DNA of 32,332 nucleotides. Origin: Acidobacteriota bacterium. GTDB taxonomy: Bacteria > Acidobacteriota > Vicinamibacteria > Vicinamibacterales > CAVVIG01. A program made the position numbers and the translations under genes. Positions 26,112 through 32,332 of the stretch are shown one piece after another (positions within the stretch are counted from its first letter, which is position 1; every line of letters begins with the position of its first letter). The notes under the pieces were generated by a model, which made no database searches, had not been told where the DNA came from, and was given only the letters and a program-made list of their open reading frames with translations. The DNA is taken from positions 1-32,332 of the forward strand of contig QHWJ01000071.1 in NCBI GenBank assembly GCA_003222535.1. Direction: 5' to 3'.

Positions 26112-26978
26112 ATGACATCGAGGGTGACGCGGCGATTGATTTTCGTCGGCTCGATTCTGACGATCCTGGCTGTGCCAGTTACAGGGCACGCGCAGGAAGC
26201 GACGGTCAGTGGCACAGTAACCGATTCCACGGCTGGTGTGCTGCCCGGAGTGACAATCAAAGCGGTGAACGAGGCCTCTGGAAATAATTTCGAGGCCATG
26301 ACCGACGCGCGCGGGGCTTATCGGATCGCGTTGCGCATTGGCAGCTACCAGATGTCACGTCCCCGAATGTGCAGTGGGCAGAGTCCGCTGCGACGATCGC
26401 GCTCATTACGGCAAATAATGACGGCCGCGCCGATTTTGCGTCGAACCCGTTCAATGGGCCTCTGCCCACCTTCGATCAGGCCACGAAGCTCTTCTGCTAC
26501 GCAAATAACAATGCGCCCGGATGCCTGATCCGGGACCTGCAGGAATTGGCTCCGCCCCCGGGGAAGTTGGCGGAAGTCACGCACAGCTGGCAGAGCTCCG
26601 TCGGCATGGCACGGCAGTTCGGGAGCGACATGGCGCTCGAGGCCGACTACGTGTTTACGGGTTCTCGCAACGAGCATCGCATCCAGGACAACGTGAATAT
26701 CACGTTTGATCCGACGACCGGCAGGCCCTTTGATCCGACGACCGGCAGGCCCTTGAATTTCAACGTCAGGGATGCGAATGCGGCTTCAGCGGCATTTCAA
26801 GCTCGGCAGCCGTGCGGGGGCCGATGGGATCGTGGAGCTGTTCAACGTGCGTGATCGTGCGAACTACGGGGGCTACGTCACCAACGAGTCAAGTCTGCAG
26901 TACAAGCAGGCGACGTCGAGCACGAATCTCTCCTACGCGCCACGAAGTCTGCAGCTGGGCTTCCGCATGACGTTCTAA
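26112..26978 (+). pseudogene. Remnant of a TonB-dependent receptor with a carboxypeptidase-regulatory-like domain
   Basis: GAGGAGG lies 4-5 bases before ATG at 26112. The start MTSRVTRRLIFVGSILTILA is a signal peptide, followed by EATVSGTVTDSTAGVLPGVT and DARGAYRI, the usual plug-preceding beta-sandwich. The frame is lost near 26350. A second frame carries barrel-like sequence (NNDGRADFASNPFNG, AEVTHSWQSSVGMARQFGSD, ALEADYVFTGSRNEH). A third ends with GIVELFNVRDRANYGGYVTN and SLQLGFRMTF, the typical C-terminus ending in Phe. Known relatives have about 1000 residues, so most of the gene (plug and much of the barrel) has been deleted. The preserved promoter-proximal region suggests a transcript may still be made. 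Confidence 0.7.
26705..26752. repeat. 24-base tandem duplication in the receptor remnant
   Basis: Two identical 24-base units (26705-26728 and 26729-26752) each encode FDPTTGRP in the same frame. There is no difference between the copies, which suggests recent slippage. Confidence 0.95.
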
Positions 26979-27069
26979 CAATCGTCTCTCGTGGCAGATT
27001 CTCGGTCGTCGCGCCGTGCCATCCGGGCGCCGCGCTTCGGGATCTCCACCGCGATCGAGACCCGGCTCC

Positions 27070-27516
27070 TCAGGCGCGCAACAGCGCGCGGCGCACGCGG
27101 ACGAACATCTGACTGAACGTCGTGTGCTGTCCCGGCGTCGCCTTATCGGCGGCTCGGAGCGATCCTCGCCGCTCGCCTTCGGCAACGGGCGGCACATGAT
27201 CCCGCCATTCGAGATGGTCATGGCCGACGATTTCGGCGTGCCCGCGGATCACCGCCTCCGCGCGGCGATCGCCCTGCGGAAACCAGCGGCAGAAGTCGTC
27301 GACTGTCGATTCGGGATCGACGCCGACGGCGTTCGAGTATTCACGCACGAAGGATCGCGCGTAAATGCCGTTCGGCCATCGCGAAAAGTCGTTCCGCTCC
27401 AGCCCTTCCCACAAGGCGGCGGGGACTTTCGTCGAGGTGGCGATTTGTTCGAGTGAGACGCCGCGTTGAATGCGAATGCGGCGAAGGTTGGGGCCGAAGG
27501 CAGCGCGTTCGCTCAT
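27070..27516 (-). CDS. RodZ-type helix-turn-helix protein
   Basis: The 148-residue product begins MSERAAFGPNLRRIRIQRGV followed by SLEQIATSTKVPAALWEGLE and NGIYARSFVREYSNAVGVDP. This is the HTH_25 domain found at the N-terminus of RodZ and related short proteins. No membrane helix follows, so it is not a full RodZ; a small DNA-binding regulator is more likely. The Arg-rich C-terminus (FVRVRRALLRA) has no known role. The start at 27516 follows homology; there is no clear Shine-Dalgarno, and the frame could begin 20 codons earlier. Confidence 0.75.
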   Translation of the reverse strand: MSERAAFGPNLRRIRIQRGVSLEQIATSTKVPAALWEGLERNDFSRWPNGIYARSFVREYSNAVGVDPESTVDDFCRWFPQGDRRAEAVIRGHAEIVGHDHLEWRDHVPPVAEGERRGSLRAADKATPGQHTTFSQMFVRVRRALLRA

Positions 27517-27966
27517 GGCGCAACAAGCATTCGCAAGAATGCTACCAGCGGCGATACACGCCCGGATGGGTGCCAAACCGCGCCGGGTGCGTCACTTGCG
27601 CGATGTAGCCGTTTCGGTTCGTCGCGCGCCGTGTGCCATTTCGTTACAGACGATGACGATTCCGGCTCACCAGGAACGTGTTCACATTTCTCGAACACGC
27701 TCCTGGCAACGAAGATTCGCTCGCCGACGGAGCGTCACCCGGCGGTTTGAGGCCTCCACCAGCCGAGCTGACCCCGTGCGAACGAAACGGACGAGGTCGC
27801 GGCGTACGGTTTCGTTCCAGGCGAAGCTTCATTACGAGCCCGTCGGAGTAATGCCGCTCGGGCTCCCAGTAGCCGCGCTTCGCGCGGAACGACTTGCGAA
27901 TTCGGACGTTTTTTCGCCGGCGGAGCCGGCCTACTAGGAGCGTGTTCACATTTCTCGAACACGCTC
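27517..27966. other. Gene-free stretch carrying two copies of one palindrome
   Basis: No credible gene was found. The stretch holds two copies of a 37-base palindrome (27670-27706, 27934-27970) and an inner hairpin (GAGCCCG with CGGGCTC, about 27836-27870). It also holds a T6 tract followed by GCCGGC-GGA-GCCGGC (about 27909-27929). Reading frames such as one with FEKCEH only translate the palindrome. Confidence 0.5.
27670..27706. repeat. 37-base palindrome, copy 1
   Basis: CCAGGAACGTGTTC and GAACACGCTCCTGG pair over 14 bp with one mismatch around the 9-base loop ACATTTCTC. Copy 2 has the same loop and orientation. Confidence 0.9.
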
Positions 27967-27971
27967 CTAGT
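27933..27971. repeat. 37-base palindrome, copy 2, overlapping the DinB-like stop codon
   Basis: ACTAGGAGCGTGTTC and GAACACGCTCCTAGT form a perfect 15-bp stem around ACATTTCTC. The stop TAG of the DinB-like gene (27967-27969) is inside the right arm. Confidence 0.9.
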
Positions 27972-28443
27972 CGAACTCTCGCCGGGGCGCGCTTTGTTCG
28001 GCGCCAACCCTGCCGGCCACGATGTCCGCGCGCGAGTAGTTCTCACCCTTGATCTTCGCGCCGGCGAGCCGCCGCAGCATCGCGAGCTGGCCGACGTGCG
28101 TCAGCGCGTCGGCAATCGCGCCCTGGAACACCTGCTCGTGCGGCAGGGCCAGCGGCGTGTCGGAGGCGAGGAAATCGTCGAACCGCGCCACCGAGGCGAA
28201 GAAGCGATCGACCTCACGCTGCCACTCGAGCGGTGTAGAGTCGGTCCACGCTTCGGCGCCCTTCGCCTGCGACAGCGCCCAATCGAAGAGATCGCCGATG
28301 TGCGCCAGGATCTTCGCGGGCGTTCGCGGCGACCCATCCGCGCTGTACGACGCGAAGCTCGCGGGCGCGCCGCGGATCGCCTTACCGCCGCGATACGCGA
28401 CGGTCGCCACCGTGTGTCGCAGGAATGATCGCTTGTCGTCCAT
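27967..28443 (-). CDS. DinB-family (four-helix) protein
   Basis: The 158-residue protein begins MDDKRSFLRHTVATVAYRGG. It has the DinB fold signature HIGDLFDWALSQAKG, WQREVDRFFASVARFDDFLA and DALTHVGQLAMLRRLAG, in which histidines of helices 2 and 4 would bind a metal ion. The family includes thiol-dependent S-transferases and many uncharacterised stress proteins; the substrate is unknown. The start at 28443 is preceded by GGAGACTCAC. The C-terminal few residues (REFD) and the TAG stop run into the palindrome. Confidence 0.8.
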   Translation of the reverse strand: MDDKRSFLRHTVATVAYRGGKAIRGAPASFASYSADGSPRTPAKILAHIGDLFDWALSQAKGAEAWTDSTPLEWQREVDRFFASVARFDDFLASDTPLALPHEQVFQGAIADALTHVGQLAMLRRLAGAKIKGENYSRADIVAGRVGAEQSAPRREFD

Positions 28444-28461
28444 GTGAGTCTCCGTACCTTT

Positions 28462-28605
28462 TGCACGCAAAAGCGCGCAAAGCACGCAAAGACCGATCTG
28501 TCTTTGCGGGTTTCGCGGCCTTTGCGTCGATCGTCGTTCTAACGACTAATCTACGACTAACGACAAACGACTAACGACTAACGACTAACGACTATCGACT
28601 ATGAC
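28462..28605. repeat. CGCAAAG arrays followed by an ACGACTA heptamer array
   Basis: The part 28462-28535 has ACGCAAA, GCGCGCAAAG and CACGCAAAG words, then their complements (TCTTTGCGGG, CCTTTGCG). The part 28553-28601 has seven 7-base units of the ACGACTA type (one is ACGACAA, the last TCGACTA). The second part overlaps the end of the next minus-strand gene. Confidence 0.9.
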
Positions 28606-29368
28606 CGACTATCAGGCTGCAGCACGTCACGGCGCCCTCGGCCTTCGCGACCTCGCTGGCCTCGACGATCGCCAGCTGAAGGCCGCGCCGGCGGAGGCAG
28701 TCGGCAGTGCGCGGAAATGATGCGGACACCATGATCCGATCCGCGAGGCGCAGCGCGTTCGCCGCCGCCGGTTCCTCGGGATCCACATCGACGAGGGTGA
28801 ATCCGCCGAACGCGGCCCTGTCGATCCAGTCGCGGTTCACGAGAAGCAGATCGTCGTCCAGCGCGGTGGCCGCCGACTTCAAATGCAGGCAGCCGCGAAC
28901 CTCCGTGTCGCAGACCGTATAGCCGCGGGGCCCGAGCAGCTGCCTCATCTGGGCGATCGCCGGGTCGTTGGTACGTGACGAACGGCCGACGAACACGCGG
29001 CGGCCGGCGACCAGCACGTCGCCGCCGTCCACGGTCCCCGGCGGCTGAATGACATGCAGCGGGCGATAGGCGGCGAGCGCCTCGGCGACCGCCGGCGTCT
29101 CCCGCCGCCGCGATTCCGCCCCGGGCCGCGTGATGATTGCCAGCTCGTCGAACACGACGGCGATGTCTTCGACGAACACCGAATCGGGCATGTCCGGGCC
29201 GGTATCGAGCCGCTCGACTCGGTAGCCGGCGTCGATGAGTGCTTGCTCGTAGGCCCGATGCTGCGCGCGCGCCAGCTCGACGTCGATCGGCACGCGCGCC
29301 ACATGCGTCAGTTCGCACGCGCCGAGCGCCGGGCTGACGGCGCGGGTGATTGCCACTGCCTGGGGCAT
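28592..29368 (-). CDS. Dimethylargininase-like hydrolase (DDAH family)
   Basis: The 258-residue product has the guanidine-modifying enzyme pattern of N(G),N(G)-dimethylarginine dimethylaminohydrolase: PDSVFVEDIAVVF (Glu67/Asp68), RPGAESRR, PPGTVDGGDVLV, GCLHLKSA with catalytic His162, and EGAVTCCSLIV with nucleophile Cys249 or Cys250. It would convert methylarginines to citrulline and methylamines in the cytosol. The start at 29368 fits the family. The natural C-terminus after CCSLI normally has only a few residues. Here those residues, GHSR, and the TAG are encoded by the ACGACTA array. Its start is 62 bases from a divergent permease gene, with the TGGCTNA array between them. Confidence 0.85.
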   Translation of the reverse strand: MPQAVAITRAVSPALGACELTHVARVPIDVELARAQHRAYEQALIDAGYRVERLDTGPDMPDSVFVEDIAVVFDELAIITRPGAESRRRETPAVAEALAAYRPLHVIQPPGTVDGGDVLVAGRRVFVGRSSRTNDPAIAQMRQLLGPRGYTVCDTEVRGCLHLKSAATALDDDLLLVNRDWIDRAAFGGFTLVDVDPEEPAAANALRLADRIMVSASFPRTADCLRRRGLQLAIVEASEVAKAEGAVTCCSLIVGHSR

Positions 29369-29389
29369 GCGCGCAATAATAGCCCGTCA

Positions 29390-29466
29390 TGGCTAATGGC
29401 TAATGGCTAATGGCTGATGGCTGATGGCTGATGGCTCATGGCTCATGGCTCATGGCTCATGGCTCA
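29390..29466. repeat. Eleven-unit heptamer array in three blocks (TGGCTAA x3, TGGCTGA x3, TGGCTCA x5)
   Basis: Units are exact and differ only at position 6: A in 29390-29410, G in 29411-29431, C in 29432-29466. Because 7 is not a multiple of 3, each block of three carries its stop (TAA, then TGA) once in every frame. The CA block has no stop on this strand and carries ATG in every frame. The permease reading frame starts in this last block. Confidence 0.98.
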
Positions 29467-31920
29467 TGGTCGCTTCGCGCAACGCCGGTGGTGTCGGTCG
29501 TCGCGGCCCTTTCCCTCGCGCTCGGCATCGGCGCAAACACCGCGATCTTTTCACTGGTCAACAGCCTGCTGCTGCGCGCGCTGCCGGTGAAAGAACCGCG
29601 GCAACTTGCCTTGGTGACCGACGATGTGGCCGGGGGCGTCGAGGCGTGGACCAATCCCATCTGGGAGCAGATGCGCGACCGGCGCGACCTGTTCGACACC
29701 TCGTTCGCCTGGAGCACACAACGCTTCAACCTGGCTGCCGGCGGCGAAACGCAGTTCGTGGACGGCATCTGGGCGAGCGGCGGCATGTTCGAGACGCTCG
29801 GCGTGTCCGCGATGCTGGGCCGCACGTTCAGAGAGGCTGACGACCGCCGCGGCGGCGGGCCCGACGGCCCCGTGGCCGTGATCAGCTACAGCTTCTGGCA
29901 GCGCTGGTTCGGCGGCGCGGCCGACGCGATCGGCCGCGTCCTGAACGTGGAGAGGGTGCCCTTCACGATCATCGGCGTCACGCCGCCCGACTTCTTCGGG
30001 CCCGACGTCGGCCGGCAATTCGACATCGCGATTCCGATCGGGGTCGATCCGCTCATCCGCGGCAAGGAGTCCTTCCTCGATGCGCGATCGACCTGGTGGC
30101 TGACCGTCATGGTGCGCCTGAAGCGCGGCCAGTCGCTCGAGGCCGGCACGGCGGCGCTGCGCGGGATTCAGCCGCAGCTGCGCACCGCGACGCAGCCGTC
30201 CGACTGGCGGCCGAGCGATCTCGCCAAATACCTGAGCGATCCGTTCACGCTGGTGGCCGCAGCGACCGGCAACTCGCCAATGCGGCGCCGCTACCAGCAG
30301 CCGCTGATGACCATTCTGGTCGTCGTCGCGCTCGTGCTGCTGATTGCGTGCGCCAACATCGCGAACCTTCTCCTCGCGCGCACGGCGGCGCGGCGGCACG
30401 AGTGGAGCGTCCGGCTGGCGCTCGGCGCATCGCGCTGGCGGCTCGTGCGGCAGTTGCTGGCGGAGAGCCTGCTGCTGGCGGGTATCGGCGCCGCAGCGGG
30501 TCTGCTGATCGCGCGCTGGGCGAGCCGCCTGCTCGTGCAGCAGCTCTCGACGCAGACGAACACGGTGTTTCTCGATCTCACGCTCGACTGGCGCGTGCTG
30601 ATCTTCACGACGGCCGTCACCGTCGTCACCGCGCTGCTCTTCGGCACGGCGCCGGCGTTGCGCGCGGCGGACGCCGCGCCGATGGACGCGTTGAAGGAGC
30701 ACGGCCGCGGTGCGTCGAGCGACGCGCGCGTGAGCGTCGCGAGCGGGCTCGTCGTCGCGCAAGTGGCGCTGTCGCTCGTGCTCGTGGTGGGGGCGGGGCT
30801 TTTCATGCGAACGTTCAGCTCGCTGGCGAACCTGCATCTCGGATTCGATCGCGATCCGGTCCTGCTCGTGACCGTCAACGCCCAGCGTACCGACATCCCC
30901 GCCCCCGAGCGCCTGGCGGCGTACGAGCGCATCCGTCAGAGCGTCGCCGCGGCCCCTGGCGTGAGGGCGGCCGCAGTGTCCCTGGTCACGCCCGTGAGCG
31001 GCAGCACCTGGAACACCCGTGCGACGGTCTCGGGCGGCGTGCCGTTGCCCGAGCGGCAGAGCCAGTCGAACTTCAACGCGATCACGCCGGGATGGTTCGC
31101 GACGTTCGGCACGCCCCTTCTCGCGGGTCGCGACATCACCGATCGCGATCGCAAGGGCGCGCCGCCCGTCGTCGTCGTCAACCAGGCGTTCGTGCGGAGA
31201 TTCCTGAACGGCGAGAACGCCATCGGCCACACGGCGAAACAGACCGGGTTCTATCCCGGCCCGCCGCTGGAAATCGTCGGCGTCGTCGCTGATGCGGTGT
31301 ACCGATCGCTGCGCGAGCCCGTGCCTCCGACGATGTACGTGCCGCTGGCGCAGTTCGACGACAGCAGGCGGCCGGCGCCGCCGACTGTGAGCGTGAGCGT
31401 GCGCGCGGCGTCGGGCCCGCCCGCGCTGCTCGCGCGCGGCGTATCGGCTGCGATCGGCACGGTGAACCCGGATCTGGCGCTGACGTTCCGGCCGTTGTCG
31501 GACCAGGTGAACGCGTCGCTCACGCAGGAGCGCGTCGTCGCGATGCTGGCGGGGTTCTTCGGCGGGCTGGCGCTGCTGCTCGCCGGCCTCGGCCTCTACG
31601 GCGTCACGTCGTACGCGGTCAGCCGGCGCAAGACGGAGATCGGCATCCGCATGGCGCTCGGCGCCGCGCCCGGCGGCGTCGTGCGGCTCGTGTTGTCGCG
31701 CGTGACGCTCCTCGTCGGCAGCGGCGTGATTGCCGGCGCGGGCGTCAGCGTGTGGGCGTCGAAGTTCGTCGCGACACTGCTCTACGGTCTCGAGCCGCGC
31801 GATCCCCTCACGCTCGTGGCTTCAGCCGCCGTGCTCGCGACGGTCGGCGGCGTCGCAGGCTGGCTCCCGGCACGGCGTGCGTCACGCATTGATCCCGCGC
31901 AGGTGCTCAGGGACAGTTGA
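29431..31920 (+). CDS. MacB-like orphan ABC permease (ADOP class), repeat-derived N-terminus
   Basis: This 829-residue membrane protein has two MacB-periplasmic-core/FtsX units. The first has LSLALGIGANTAIFSLVNSL, a periplasmic core (VAVISYSFWQRWFGG), then FtsX helices with NIANLLLARTAARRHEWSVR. The second ends GLALLLAGLGLYGVTSYAVS and WLPARRASRIDPAQVLRDS. ADOPs lack a dedicated ATPase gene and are expanded in Acidobacteria; their roles are mostly unknown. The next gene begins MSDLRLAVRSLRATPVV, while this one reads MAHGSWLMAHGSWSLRATPV, so the first 8-9 codons have been replaced by the heptamer array. Start sites at 29431 or 29452 are both in frame. No Shine-Dalgarno is seen. Confidence 0.85.
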   Translation: MAHGSWLMAHGSWSLRATPVVSVVAALSLALGIGANTAIFSLVNSLLLRALPVKEPRQLALVTDDVAGGVEAWTNPIWEQMRDRRDLFDTSFAWSTQRFNLAAGGETQFVDGIWASGGMFETLGVSAMLGRTFREADDRRGGGPDGPVAVISYSFWQRWFGGAADAIGRVLNVERVPFTIIGVTPPDFFGPDVGRQFDIAIPIGVDPLIRGKESFLDARSTWWLTVMVRLKRGQSLEAGTAALRGIQPQLRTATQPSDWRPSDLAKYLSDPFTLVAAATGNSPMRRRYQQPLMTILVVVALVLLIACANIANLLLARTAARRHEWSVRLALGASRWRLVRQLLAESLLLAGIGAAAGLLIARWASRLLVQQLSTQTNTVFLDLTLDWRVLIFTTAVTVVTALLFGTAPALRAADAAPMDALKEHGRGASSDARVSVASGLVVAQVALSLVLVVGAGLFMRTFSSLANLHLGFDRDPVLLVTVNAQRTDIPAPERLAAYERIRQSVAAAPGVRAAAVSLVTPVSGSTWNTRATVSGGVPLPERQSQSNFNAITPGWFATFGTPLLAGRDITDRDRKGAPPVVVVNQAFVRRFLNGENAIGHTAKQTGFYPGPPLEIVGVVADAVYRSLREPVPPTMYVPLAQFDDSRRPAPPTVSVSVRAASGPPALLARGVSAAIGTVNPDLALTFRPLSDQVNASLTQERVVAMLAGFFGGLALLLAGLGLYGVTSYAVSRRKTEIGIRMALGAAPGGVVRLVLSRVTLLVGSGVIAGAGVSVWASKFVATLLYGLEPRDPLTLVASAAVLATVGGVAGWLPARRASRIDPAQVLRDS

Positions 31921-31931
31921 AAACATGTCAT

Positions 31932-32022
31932 GGCTGATAGCTGATGGCTGATGGATCATGGTTGAGCGTGGTAACGTAGCGCCATCATCCATTGGCCATA
32001 GCCATTAGCCATCAGCCGTCAG
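31932..32022. repeat. TGGCTGA array with inverted partner
   Basis: Units TGGCTGA, TAGCTGA, TGGCTGA, TGGATCA, TGGTTGA (31932-31966) are followed at about 31994-32022 by complementary units (ATAGCCA, TTAGCCA, TCAGCCG). The array lies between the two permease genes. Confidence 0.9.
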
Positions 32023-32041
32023 ATTTGACAGGGCGAAGCGA

Positions 32042-32332
32042 ATGAGCGATCTCCGCCTCGCCGTTCGCTCGCTCCGGGCCACGCCAGTCGTCACTTCAGT
32101 TGCCTTGCTGTCCCTCGCGCTGGGCATCGGCGCGAACACGGCGATCTTCTCCCTCGTCGACAGCCTCGTGCTTCGCCCTCTGCCGGTCGTCGAGCCCGCA
32201 CGGCTCGCAATCGTCACCGGCGGCGGGTCACCGAATCAGGCATATCCATACCGGACATGGGAAGAGATGAGGAAGCGCGCCGACGTCTTCGGCGGCATCT
32301 GCGCTTGGTGGGCGACGCGGTTCGACCTGGCG
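32042..32332 (+). CDS. MacB-like orphan ABC permease (ADOP class), cut by window end
   Basis: The first 97 codons are visible: MSDLRLAVRSLRATPVVTSV, LSLALGIGANTAIFSLVDSL, VLRPLPVVEPARLAIVTGGG and then AWWATRFDLA at the border. This is the N-terminal membrane helix and the start of the MacB core, closely similar to the preceding gene, so the pair arose by tandem duplication or belongs to an ADOP cluster. The start ATG at 32042 is intact and shows what the upstream paralogue has lost. No strong Shine-Dalgarno is present. Confidence 0.85.
   Translation, partial: MSDLRLAVRSLRATPVVTSVALLSLALGIGANTAIFSLVDSLVLRPLPVVEPARLAIVTGGGSPNQAYPYRTWEEMRKRADVFGGICAWWATRFDLA

Noticed and set aside
27909-27931. 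Rho-independent terminator (GCCGGC hairpin next to T6)
   Set aside because: The T-tract precedes the hairpin on the plus strand and becomes an A-tract after it on the minus strand, so the order is wrong on both strands.
27735-28046. Minus-strand small protein containing FEKCEH
   Set aside because: The segment simply translates the 37-base palindrome, and the frame overlaps a supported DinB-like gene.
29390-29466. CRISPR array
   Set aside because: The units are 7 bases and contiguous, with no spacers and no cas genes nearby.
29551-31230. 559-codon open frame on the minus strand opposite the permease
   Set aside because: It is the antisense shadow of a clear ADOP permease; the product is rich in Arg, His and Gln without domains.

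Overview
The window (about 32.3 kb, GC-rich) is typical bacterial chromosome. Two tandem MacB-like orphan permeases (the class called ADOP in Acidobacteria), two secreted PQQ-type propeller proteins, a TonB-receptor remnant, secreted amidases and a general lack of long operons point to an Acidobacteriota genome, perhaps a Vicinamibacteria/subgroup 6 lineage. That placement is inference; no rRNA or tRNA gene was recognised here.

Layout: the 3' end of a glyoxalase/VOC protein (1-878) converges on prfC (915-2573, minus). A 56-codon Cys/His mini-protein follows, then palindromic repeats and a secreted amidase (3197-4987). After it come a broken MHS-type transporter remnant (4990-5335), a Tat-type class V aminotransferase (5425-6732) and a second secreted amidase (6927-8507). 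On the minus strand lie an unusual fused reading frame (8913-12728: truncated PQQ propeller joined to a multi-pass membrane protein), two more class V aminotransferases that overlap by 14 bases (12813-15402), a broken amino-acid permease, a lipoprotein, a cytochrome c-PQQ protein, a DUF2911 protein and an ExeA-like ATPase with a SPOR domain. A plus-strand group follows: a redoxin/DsbD-alpha-like protein with an in-frame TGA (probable selenocysteine), a deoxynucleoside-kinase-like protein and an MHS transporter. The right end holds a TonB-receptor pseudogene, a RodZ-like HTH protein, a DinB-like protein, a dimethylargininase-like hydrolase and two ADOP permeases, the second cut by the window end.

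Two things stand out. First, the protein at 22793-23932 reads as one frame only if TGA at 23027-23029 is decoded as an amino acid, giving a UPYC active site, and a 7-bp hairpin lies 21 nt downstream of it. Second, almost every gene border carries a short tandem array of 7-mers (sometimes 8- or 9-mers). Several word families recur at distant loci, often with inverted copies. These arrays supply the stop codon of four genes (a palindromic repeat supplies a fifth), the start codon of one permease and the junction of a gene fusion. The clearest array, at 29390-29466, has three blocks (TGGCTAA x3, TGGCTGA x3, TGGCTCA x5). The first two blocks each carry a stop in all three frames and the last carries ATG in all three frames. 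Palindromic elements also occur inside genes: one interrupts the MHS transporter remnant and one is inserted in frame in an aminotransferase.

Both the selenoprotein reading and the repeat-mediated remodelling idea can be tested with homologues.
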